Below are positions 1 to 28,800 of a stretch of 64,000 nucleotides of DNA, piece by piece. A model generated the notes under the pieces. The model did not search any database, was not told the origin of the DNA, and worked only from the letters and a program-made list of their open reading frames with translations. The number at the start of each line of letters is the position of its first letter. Position 1 is the stretch's first letter. Source of the stretch: Pardosa pseudoannulata (taxonomy: Eukaryota > Arthropoda > Arachnida > Araneae > Lycosidae); assembly GCA_032207245.1 (NCBI GenBank), contig CM063504.1, forward strand, positions 25,895,729 through 25,959,728, written 5' to 3'. Made by a program: the position numbers and the translations under genes.

Positions 1-293
1 CAATAACAAATTAAAATACTTACCAGCTTAATGTTTTATTGATAAATATATTTCAAAAAGTTTTATGTTAATTTTTAATGAGTTCTACATAAGTTCCATT
101 TGTCCAACGTAGAAAATTGAATCTGTATCCAACTCCACGGAAAACGTTGTGGAGAATCTCAGCCATCACTCCTCCAATAACCATAGTGATTCTTCATTTT
201 AGATCATAAATATCGCGAACGTTTGTTGTGTACACCTCGTTTTTAACAAACCCTTCTAACAAAGAAATACTAGAGATATAATGTCGGATATCC

Positions 294-525
294 TAGGGCT
301 GGGCAAAATGGACTCAGACCTTCATCCCTCCGGTGGATGGAAAAATTGGGGATTAAGCATACTTGGGAACCTTTGCATTCCTAGGGAGTTCCACGTTAGG
401 CTGACCACCTAAGCGGGACATATGCCTCGCACCTTAGCCTCTTTGGTCTCAAAGGCGGAGATTAGTGCCGTACGCCATTGCAAACTAATTGTGTTGTAGC
501 ACCGGGGAGTTTTAGTAATGTCAGA
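294..525 (+). repeat. SINE family C, 5'-truncated copy
   Basis: This stretch shares a block with the fuller copy at 35178-35562: a 'TGACCACCTAA' motif, then 'CTTCGCACC'-like and 'TTGGTCTC' motifs, then a 3' end around 'CACC..GAAGTTTTAGT'. The tRNA-like head of the longer copy is missing, so this is a 5'-truncated, diverged copy. It is not coding. The family assignment rests only on similarity between the two copies in this window. Confidence 0.55.
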
Positions 526-1400
526 TGTCGATCAAGCCAAGTAATCAATCCACCTCAACCAATCCATCGTTGGGGAAACGTTTCCTGCAGTGGACTTTAA
601 CAATGCTACCCCCATGTGATACGGCTCCTTCTTGCTGTAAGTAACCTTGGTTGACGATGTTCCACCTGATGTATAGCTTAACACTGTAACATTTTAAGAA
701 ACACACGACTCATTACTATGGGTCCATACAAGAATAATATCCATATCACTTCATCTTTGACCAACCCACACATCGCTTTTTGATGTGCATTAACCATTTT
801 GGCACAGTGAACCATCTATATTAAAATATCTTGTTAAACCATTCTCTCAAGAGTAGTGGTTGGTTGCTACATTATTTTTGTTTTATGGACTCTGAAATTC
901 ACTCAGTAATTCATTCTGATGAGGCATTTGTCCGTCACTTAAACATTTTATGAAGATCCTTGAATTCTTCTTTGACATCATTATGAACAAATTAATTTTT
1001 CTATATAACATAGAATTCTATTTAAGTATTAACACCTCATAAAATATTTTTTCTTTGATTATCATACTATAAATAAGCGACAGTTCTAAATAACCGTTTT
1101 TAAATTACCCTCTCCCCAACTAGATTAGTGTATTTATACTTCGATCCATGGCCTAACAGATACGATTCTGAGTTCTGAAGCAACGGCAGTAACCGTAAGC
1201 GGCTATTTAGCTGCTGATCTACGAAAGGCCCGCCGTGGTCCGACTATCTGGTGGAACTAGAGTAAATCATTACGGTACCCCGTATGCGTGAAATCAGTAC
1301 ACACCTAAAAGAGGCGTGCTTCTTAAGGGTCCTTAGCTAGATAAAAGTAACTTTTAAATTACTCTTCTTAAAGCCCACGATGATTTTTTTTTCTTTTTAG
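526..1400. other. non-coding stretch upstream of first recognised exon
   Basis: No exon, RNA gene or mobile element could be supported here. A GC-richer patch at about 1140-1330 looks like an old repeat insertion but has no recognisable ends. The last 20 bases form the polypyrimidine tract and AG acceptor of the exon at 1401. Confidence 0.4.
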
Positions 1401-18664
<17,264 letters not shown>

Positions 18665-18787
18665 TACTAGGATGATGATGCCTGGAATATTTAGCCACAT
18701 GAAATTGTTTTGTTTTTAGCTGATTACGTAACTAAGTAATCAACATGTGTTATAGACATATATTTATGCTAATTTTGAAAAATTGTG

Positions 18788-18793
18788 AATAAA
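18788..18793 (+). terminator. polyadenylation signal AATAAA
   Basis: A canonical AATAAA about 125 bp after the stop of the Kunitz-NTR gene and just before the Helitron at 18844. It is the first canonical signal after the stop codon. Confidence 0.7.
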
Positions 18794-18843
18794 ACATTCT
18801 GGTTTTCTTGAACACTTTTTTACAAGGATATAAACAAATGAAA

Positions 18844-19611
18844 TCTATATATATATAATTGAATTTGTGTCTGTCTGTCTGTCTGTACTCGATAGACTCA
18901 AAAACCATACATCCAATCGCCGTGAAAATTTCATAAATTACTAGGTATATCCCTAGGAAGGTTTTTGAAAATTTTTAACGTTCTAAATCCATTTCTTCAA
19001 CTTTTTTTGAGCGTTTTATGCCATTATTCCAAGCATTATTTTCCCCGGTTAAACGAAAACGATTAATTTTTTTATTTATCGCATCATAACTAAGTGAAAG
19101 AAGCAATAATTTCTAACAATGTGAAGTCATTTTGTTAATCCCATGTAAGTATTTTAAGCGCTGTTTTCCTTGGTTAAAAGCAGGAGATTAAAATTTTCAA
19201 TTTATCACATAAATAGGTGAAAACGATATTTTTTTTATCATTATGAAGTCATTCTTTTAAATATATCATTTATTCATTTCTTATTTTATATTATTTAAAC
19301 ATCGTCTGCATACTATCAATTTGATTTGACATGGTAATTTAGATATAAAGTGATTAATTTTCATTTCTATGTGAGGCAAATTAAAGCATTTTTATATAAG
19401 GAGTAATTTTAAATTTAATTCTTGGTTAATTTTTACGTTACAATGAAATGTTTATAAACAATATTCCAACAACAAAAAGTACAAATCTCAGTGACTCTCA
19501 TGACTCGAACTCAACTGTGACGAATTTAGAGAGTTATTCACGAAAAAAAAAATCTTTGTTTAAAAGTAATAGATGAAGTCCACCGTAGCAAAGCACGTGC
19601 ACACTTGCTAG
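18844..19611 (+). mobile_element. non-autonomous Helitron, short copy
   Basis: It starts TCTATATATATATAATTG and ends GCACACTTGCTAG, between A and T, as Helitrons do (5' TC, 3' CTRR, no target duplication). A (TGTC)n stretch follows the 5' end. It matches the copy at 23928 end to end except for one 374-bp internal block missing here. It has no helicase or Rep ORF. It lies between the 3' ends of the two host genes. Confidence 0.8.
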
Positions 19612-20217
19612 TAAACAATAATGGTCAATGAAATAATAAGTAAGAGAACAGCTCTTTTAGAACAACAAAGAGCATCGGTAATACATAAGGTCAGACTTTA
19701 TACTTTATGTAAGATTCATAAACTTGACAACTCTTTTAAAACTTTTATCTCTAATATTGGTATATCAGTAACTAAAATATTTTATTGATCCATGAGATTT
19801 GAAATTACTCAGCTGAATCACAAGTATGCAAAATGAAAACTTTATTAGGAATTTATGTTATCTACTGTTTAAAAACAATATCAATCATATAAAATATGCA
19901 GAAAAATTTTTTAAATTAAAAATGTTGTGGAAAAAATGATGATGAGGAGGAGAACTTATGACAAAAAATAAAACTTATGAACACAAAATTCATAAAACAT
20001 AACAGATTTACAAAGATATTTAATATAATTAGAATGTAACAAAATAATAGGCAATAATTTACAAAAGCACAAATTTTTTTATGAAAAATTTAATAAAATT
20101 CATTTTTATAAAAATATGACTTATTAATAATTTTTCATTTTTCTTTTTTACTTAAAAATATGCTACGAAATTACAACAAGAATATGAAAAGATAGCCTTA
20201 CAGAATAAAATATGAAA

Positions 20218-20223
20218 TTTATT
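20218..20223 (-). terminator. polyadenylation signal for the LINS1 gene
   Basis: The minus strand reads AATAAA about 60 bp after the LINS1 stop codon at 20282-20284. Confidence 0.65.
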
Positions 20224-20281
20224 TGAGGAGATCCTTTTTAATCTTTCAGATTTAATTTTCAATTTAACAGGATTTTCAAAA

Positions 20282-20813
20282 TCATTGTAGGGATAAAAAA
20301 TGGTCTTCACAAGCTTGTAGTAATGTAGTTAATGGTGATATCTTATATGGAAATTCATCAGCATTAACGAGTTTTTGAATAGCCTCGTTCAGCTTAATTA
20401 AAGTTGTTATAACTATGAAATTACTTTTGGCTGCTGAATCCCTTTGGTTTTTACTAAGCACCTGACAAACACCTGGAAGATCTTCTTCAGAGCTTGAACA
20501 AGAATATGACACTAGCAGTTTTTTAGTAGGGGGTGAATAATCAACAGTTGTTTCATCTGTAGCTTTATTTGTTGAGACCAACTCAAATCCATCCTTCTCA
20601 TATTTAATGAGCTTTCTGTGAGCTTTTATAAAGGAATCAGATTCATTCAGAAGTAACTTTAAATATTGAAGCAAATAAAGAAGAAAACAAGTTTCATCAG
20701 ATGTTAGAAAGGAGAGCAATTCATTGTGATCAAAACCTATTCTTTGCAGGAAACTGATAAAAATTTCATGAGGATTCAAACTATTTTGCAGATCAGCACT
20801 TTGTGAAAAATCT
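20282..20813 (-). CDS. LINS1: LINS1 exon 8 (C-terminal domain and stop)
   Basis: The acceptor TTATTTTTAG lies just above 20813. The exon takes one base to complete the split codon from exon 7 and ends at TGA 20284-20282, encoding residues about 419-595. The first 60 residues carry the Lines C-terminal motif (FDHNELLSFL, SDETCFLLYL). A Ser-rich, acidic stretch 'YSCSSSEEDLPGVC' is central, and a second helical block with 'LNEAIQKLVNADEFPY' lies near the end. Confidence 0.88.
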
Positions 20814-23800
20814 CTAAAAATAACATAAACTTAATAAGATAGTGGATAAAAACAACATAAATTTAATAAGATAATGAATAAAAATAACACATACACAATA
20901 TAAGAGAAAAAATCTGATATTGGAACCATATGACTGTCTTTACGGGTAATTTATTTCTTTTACATTCTCCCAAACATTTTGTGCTTTTTAATCAATTAAA
21001 CAAATGACATTTGAGGAAATGTATTTTATTTTGTTCTATTTCATGTTTATATTTAAATTCTATGGGTGGAAAAATACTTTTCCTGGAACCATTAAAGGCC
21101 ATACAGAAAACTCAATTTACTGATCATTATTTGCCATGGGAAGATGAAAAGCATGTTTCATTGCCAAAGGTACATTATATTCCACACACATATAGAGGGT
21201 CTTCTCTACTTGGGTATCAGTGCTACATTTCCTATATCATCTACAGTTGGAAACAAATTTTGGCATAAAAATGGATAAAAACAACATAAATTTAATAAGA
21301 TAATGAATAAAAATAACACATACACAATATAAGAGAAAAAATCTGATATTGGAACCATATAACTGTCTTTATGGGTAATTTATTTCTTTTACATTCTCCC
21401 CAACATTTTGTGCTTTTTAATCAATTAAACAAATGACATTTGAGGAAATGTATTTTATTTTGTTCTATTTCATGTTTATATTTAAATTCTATGGGTGGAA
21501 AAATACTTTTCCTGGAACCATTAAAGGCCATACAGAAAACTCAATTTACTGATCATTATTTGCCATGGGAAGATGAAAAGCACGTTTCATTGCCAAAGGT
21601 ACATTATATTCCACACACATATAGATGGTCTTCTCTACTTGGGTATCAGTGCTACATTTCCTATATCATCTACAGTTGGAAACAAATTTTGGCATATTTG
21701 TTCCCATACTAACTGAGCACACATTATCTGGAGCTGAACAATTCTTTGCTTGAAAGCTGACAAGATGGTCTTTCCTTTTTCTTGAGGAATACTCATCTAT
21801 TAGCTGAGAAACTATTACAATATGGAATGTTTGATGATCTTTAGGGTGTTTTGCACTTCCTGCAATTCTTTATTTTGTACGATCATATAGGCAGAAATTA
21901 ATCTTCCAAAGGTCCACAGAAGGGTTAAATTATACATGATTTTTATTTTGATTATACTGTTACAAATTTGTTAGTGAACCTTAAATTTAACATGGGACTC
22001 TATGGGTATCTCGCCAAATTGGCGAGATACTGGCTCGTTGGCGATAGTTTTAGCAACTTGTTTTTGTCACCAAATATTGCCAAGTACCGCCAAATGTTGC
22101 CAAATGTGGTGATACGTGACAACTTTTGGTTCCGGGTTCTGGAATATTCCAGCAGTTTCTTCGGGCCTATATAAGGCAGGCTGAATCCCAAACAGAGTCG
22201 TCGTTAAATAGATATCTTGCTTTACAGAGTACGCACAGTATGTTGTGTTTTACCGGTGCTTCTGTTTTGTTTTATGCGGAAAGAGGTATGGAAGCCCACG
22301 GCATTCTGCTGGAGTTGATTCGCAATGATTTTGTAAGCTTCATACGAGTGTGCAGTACCTTAACCTTGATGCCTTTCTGACATTGTATTTTCCAATTGAT
22401 TGTCAATAAATTATTGTTTTCGTGCTGTCTTACTTAAAGTCCATTTAATCCCAAAACCCAACTCTGAAGATCATAACAATATGATGTGTCATGAGGTTTC
22501 TTGTTATATGGATATTTTGTTATTAATTGAAATTTTTAGCAGTTACAATATATACTCTCTAGCAGTAATGGATTTAAGCATAATTTCTGCTGCTGGAAAA
22601 GCATTTCTATAATTGCACATGAATACATTAACATCACTACTGTGTGTTATTGTTGTAATAGAGACTGGCAGTATTAATATTTGTTATACCAAAAATTTTT
22701 GGCCATCATGAGGCAGTTGGTGTATTTAGTGAATAATATGCTTGTTATAAAATGGGATTCCCTCAAAATAAGTTCTTACCCCATCTAAGCATTATATGGC
22801 CCTGGTAATACCAATTTATAATTAAAGTCTAGAAAAACTAAAAAGTCATTCTCTTGAAAGCTAACAGTTTTGAATGATTTTTTTTAATGTATGAAGAAAT
22901 AAAGTATTGCAATGAGAAAATATGTCAGACTTCAGATATTAACAGAAATAACAGTTTTTGTATAAGGATATTTATTGATAATATATATAAAAAAGGTGAA
23001 AATGAAGTTCAGAAAGCCTCCTTGTATTTTTGGCAATATTTTTTGGTGCAAATAGTGTCAAAATGGCATTTAAGGTAGTGGAAATAAGAGGGCAATAAAA
23101 ATGTAATAAAAAGCATAAACTACAAGTATTAAAATAGAAAAAAAAACAGCATAGAAAAATTTATACACAGATTGTACCAAACTTTTAAATTGCAAACATA
23201 TGGAGAGCAATTTTTTAATTTTTCTAAATTCTACTAAACTTAACAAAAATATGGATAATTACTTTATAAAAGCAATAAAAAGCATAAATCATCAGTATTA
23301 AAATATTTAAAACTGTATACAAAAATTTTATACACAATTGCAGTCAGAAAAGGCATTGGTTGCCATGTGAGAGAAAACTTACATTCTTAGTGATGATAAA
23401 TATAAAAAAAGTATCAAATTCTGGGGGCACCGTAAACTGCAGTGAAGCCATAAAAAAAGTTGAAGCAATAATTCTTAAATAAAAAAAGAGTAAGAGAACA
23501 TATAGCTCTTTTGAACTATGATCTCTAATATTGGTATATCAGTCTCAAACATTTTTTAGCTCTGGGACTACTTAAGAATTGGGTTCCCCTTGGCAAATTT
23601 GGTGAAAATATTGGCGATATGTACTAAAACACAAAGGTAATCCACCCAAATATTGTATTTCTTGCTTTTTCTGGCTACTTTAAATTTATGCATAGGGAGC
23701 CATCGTAATTGAATTATATACTCTTACTTAATTAAAGAAAATGACTTGAAAACCGGACATTTATATTAATGGGCAATGAATCCCTTAACAGTTTACAAAG

Positions 23801-25835
23801 GCAACAGATCCAAATTATTAAAAATCAGCCATATTGAAACGTTAATAGTTTGTTATATCTTATTTTTTAAGCATTGTGCACTTTTAATACATAAGAAAAG
23901 AGTTACACAAGAAGAGTTGGTCGCAAATCTATATATATAAAAATGAATTTGTGTGTGTCTGTCTGTCTGTCTGTACTCAATAGACTCAAAAACTATGCAT
24001 CCAATCGCCGTGAAAATTTGGGAAATGTTTAGGTATATCCCTGGGAAGGTTTTTGTAAATTTTCAACGTTCGAAATTCATTCCTTCCCCCTTTTTCGAGC
24101 ATTTCATGTCATTATTCCAAGCATTATTTTCCCCAGTTAAACGCAAACGATTAAGTTTTTAATTTATCGCATCATATCTAAGGGAAAGAAGCAATGTTTC
24201 TAGCAATGTGACGTCATCCCAAGTAATTGTTTTAAACGCAGTTTTCCACGGTTAAAAGCAGGAGATTAAAATGTTCAATTCATCACATAATAAATAGGCG
24301 AAAATGATATTTTTCTATCATTATGACGTCATTCATTTAAAAATTTCATTTATTCATTTCTTATTTTATATTATTTAAAATCGTCTGCTTAGTATCTATT
24401 CGATTTGAACTGAAATTTGAGATATAAAGTGATTCACTTTCATTTCTATGTGACGCAAATTATAGCATTTTTATATGAGAACTAATTTTAAATTTAATTC
24501 TTGGTTCATTTTTATGTTACAATGAAATGCATATCAACAATATTCTAAGTACAAAAAGTACAAATTTCAGTGACTCTCATGGCCAAATAAAACCTATCAT
24601 TTTATATAGTTATCTTCATATTCATATGGTTGTCGATATGAATGTGTGTTTCTGTTTCATACAAAACTATGTGGTTTGTCATAAATTTCCTTAATTTTAG
24701 AAAACATTTATTACTACCAACAAAATTAGCACTGTTGCTGTCAAAACCTGTGCTTCCTATTCTATCACGTAATATGACAAGATCTGTTAACTTTGCTAAT
24801 CAACGTACAGTAGTAATACAGTAATGCAATTTAGGGTTAAGCTTATATTTTACAATAAAAAAAGTTTGAGCAAATTTAATATAAGACAAATTCGATTATA
24901 AAAACTGAATAATGTTATAATACGCTTATGATAGAAATATATAAACATGCCAATGACTCGAACTGAACTGTGATGAATTTAGAGAGTTATTCACGAAAAA
25001 TAAATCTTTGTTTAAAAGTAATATATTAAGTTCACCGTAGCGAAGCACGGGCAAACTTGCTAGTACCATATAAATTATAATATATATACAGATTGTTTGG
25101 ACACGGCGAGATCAGGAGAAAACATTAGGTGACCATATTTAAAACCATTATCGCCAAGTTGGTGGGGGAACCCAGTTCTTTAGTCAAGCCTTTAGCTCCA
25201 TAAAATTTTAAATTAACCACTGAATCTCAATACATTTTGATCAAGTGTAAAGCTATGTGTCTACCTACATATAAGGGAACTTTAAATATTCATTTTGACA
25301 ACAGATAAATGCATTTTAAACTAATTTCATTGTGAAGTCTGATCACAAAATCTATTAGCCACAGAATGTTGAAATTTTGTATTTAGAACTGTTGTAAAAC
25401 CTAATTGTGCACTCCATTTTTGATTGCACTGAATATAACAAAAAATTTCATATACAATGGAGTTTAACATTGCTGCTGTACGACAAGATAACAAAAGATA
25501 TTGACGTATTCATATAAAGTTGTACAAATGCATTTTTAAACAGTTTAAACAAGACTTTTACAGTTCAATTTTATAAATAAAAAATAAAAATTTATTACTG
25601 AGAGAAAATAATTTTGAATTTTTACTGTTTTGTTATTTCCTAAAGAGTAAAGGAGGCTGAGTAATGGTAAAAATTTCAATTTATAATAACATATCTATTA
25701 AAAAAACCCTGAATATAACAAGTAATAACACAGCATTATTACTACAACAGGTATTAATTACTGGAAGTCTCTGTAAACTAAATTAAAACTTTAAGGAAAT
25801 GTGCAAATGAAAACTCAGAAAACACATTATACAAT

Positions 25836-25878
<43 letters not shown>

Positions 25879-28800
25879 ATAATGTAATAATTGCATGAAG
25901 GGATCATGAGGTGTCCACATCAGATTTTTTAAATTAAGAGCACTGTAATTTTTCTATGTATTTTAACTCTCTAAAATATGAAAAACATTACTGAATAAAA
26001 AGTAAAATGAAAGAAAACATTAATAATAGAAATATTAGACAATTTTATATATCATGTTAAAACATTGCAATCAATAAAGTCCTATTTTAAACAAGATGTC
26101 CTATTTTATATGGCATAAAAATATCAGATTTAACATGTTAACCTTAACTTAATTATTATGAAATCTTAGATTTTTACAAAAGATCAAATGAAAAAAACCA
26201 TCATATTACAAAAAAAAAAAAAAAAGTAAAAGAAACAATTCATTATATATCTTGATGTGTATTCATAACTTCCTTTATTTAACTCATTTGGCCCAAATTT
26301 TTCCATTTGGAACACCAATTTTCATAAGCAAATGTCAAATATTGTACTATAATAAAATCTTGCACTTGTTTTGTTGTTTATATGTAGGGGTAGGGTAGGA
26401 GATTGCTGGTACTACTTAGTTGTTTCCTACATTAGTCTAGATCAGAAGTCAACTGACTTTTGAAATGGAAGAACCAAATTTTTAATGAAACAAAATAACA
26501 AAAGTATGAGAGAGACAACTGTACTTATTAATATATACAACACAAAGGCAGAAGTCTGAAGAGCCATATGCATCCAAAAACTAGGGTCTACAAAACTCTT
26601 AAACATCATATGAAGCAATATTTATACAGAAGTTTCTTTTATGCTTAGTGGTCTGAAAGGTCAGAGTATGAACCAGGTCTATGAATATGGGTTCATAGGC
26701 CTGCTCATCCATCTAGAAAGCAGGATGTACTTCTCACCCATCTTCGCATTGGTGATGACTGTGAAGCATATACTTGTTGAGTGTCCTATGTACACCAATC
26801 AGCATTTATACAAATTTTCTTTTAATAATCTACAGTTAAGTGATATTTTAAATTTTGTTCCACATTCAAATATTTTTACATTTTTAAAAGATATTGGTTT
26901 TTATCCTCACATTTGATTGTGTAAATTTTAAATTTTATGACGTCTATATTTTTAATATTGTCATTTTTATTGTAGTTTACCAGTGTCTAAACTGCTGTTG
27001 TTGTTTAATTTATTTGTGATTGTTAGTATTTATCCTTCACATAATATTTTATCACTAAATTTTTCACTCTAAATTGTATACTTCATGTCTGGCACATTAT
27101 GCCCTTCTAGGATTCAGTGCCATTAAGCCTTATAAACCAACCAACGGGTTCATATAAGATCAGATACAGACAATGTAATTAAGCAACAAATATATTGCTC
27201 TATAAACTTTGTGCAGTAGAACCATGATCTGCAGATCTGCAATATTTAGTGAGTGGTTGGAAAATGCAAAACATTTTCTACATGTCACTTAAAATTCACA
27301 GGAAGTAAACAGAAAAAAAGTCAAACAAAAATAACTAATGTAATTTTATTCCAGAAAATAATTTTTTGGACTTTTTCATATATTTATTACTACATATCTA
27401 ATAGAATAAAAATAAAATGAAAAGTAAAATATAGGATTCAATTTTTTAATAGTAAATGGTATCCTAAAATATTGAGCTCATTTTTGCTTTACTACATTTT
27501 TATTGTAGTATACTATCCAAAATATTTCTTTAGCAATTTGTGAAACCTTTTACAAGAAAAAACATAATTTACTCAGTTTAAGAGCATTCAGACAAATGTT
27601 TAGAAATTTTAGGGATATTTAAAAATAGAGATTGGTAAAACCAGACCTAGGACAGAATGTAACAAAAAACATTCATGCTCTAATCTGGGCCCATTTTGTT
27701 GTGAGGCCCTCCAAACAGTTTGCAGACCTGAAATACAGGGTAATCCTACTCAACAAACTTATGCTGAACAGAGCAGCACAGTTAGGAGTAACAAAAAACA
27801 TGATCTGGTAAATTTTGGGCTAAATTTGTTACTTAGTAAGTCCAACAACAACAAAAATTAATAAAAACTTAAAGTTTTGTATACTTTCATGCATTAAAAG
27901 CAGTATATCTTGTGATTTAAATGTGCAAATACATATATAAAATTAATTACTTGTGTCACAATGAAAAACTTAAGCAATGATTGTAAATATTTACCCTGTT
28001 TGTTATTTTTGCCTAAAATTTTTAATTTTGTTGACAAAAACTTCTGTTATGTGTGTAGCATTTACATTTTTTAGTTATGATGTTTCAGAATCACTCTTAT
28101 AGAAAATTTTTATCAGTGATTATAAACTTTTTGGCTAAGCTCCTACTACCTCTTAACAATGCATGTTTATGATTGACAGATAATGGCAACAGTTGTTTTA
28201 CAAATGATAATATAAATCTAACAGTGGCTATTTAGTCACACAATGGCTAGTATCACGAAATCTGAGATGAAAAGAGGTTTCTATATGTAAATCTAAAAGT
28301 TGTGGTTAACTTTACTCAACACATATTGCCTCAATATAAAGATTAAATATAGATATATACCATAATTTCAGGAAGAAATGCTATGGCATTGGTATATTTA
28401 AAACCTAAACTTTCAGTGGGAGCAGCATTTCTGCCATGCAACATTTGCATACAATTGAAAATAGGTTTATTTATCCTAAATGAAATTGTGGAAAAATTAA
28501 ATTCTTCTCTTGTTTACAACAGCATTCATGTCAGTGTTACTAATTTTCTGTCAACTACAGATCCTTCCATATAAGCACTTCTTGTCAATTTAATTTAGGT
28601 TGGGGAACTATTATCATACTTTTTGTTACATGAGGGCTAAGTGAGATCAGGACCTACTACTTAAAGCTGATTTTGAACAGCTACAAACATCCATTCTAAT
28701 AGTGAAATTCAAAACTATGGACTTCACTACTTACATATAGTACCCTACCATTTGGTCATCATTTGAGTATGTACTTGTTGGATAATTTTTACATAAGAAG

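Larger units (their letters stand above)
21958..22478 (+). mobile_element. solo LTR with heat-shock-type promoter
   Basis: The segment starts TGTTACAAATTTG and ends ...CATAACA, giving TGTTA/TAACA inverted termini. Flanks are ATAC and ATAT, a 4-bp target duplication with one change. Its layout is that of an LTR: a U3 part with a heat-shock element and TATA box, then a transcribed part with AATAAA at 22405-22410, then a short U5. No internal retrotransposon sequence lies on either side, so it is a solo LTR left by recombination. It lies antisense in LINS1 intron 7. The superfamily (Ty3/gypsy-like) is inferred only from the ends. Confidence 0.7.

Noticed and set aside
24..200. minus-strand frame with 'VMAEILHNVFRGVGYRFNF' and a GTAAGT donor near position 20, reminiscent of an ionotropic receptor
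   Set aside because: The frame is stopped on both sides before the donor and has no credible acceptor. The likeness is too short.
21011..21712. two near-identical + strand ORFs of 85 and 90 codons
   Set aside because: They are open only because the 429-bp unit is duplicated. No homology is recognised and they lie antisense in a LINS1 intron.
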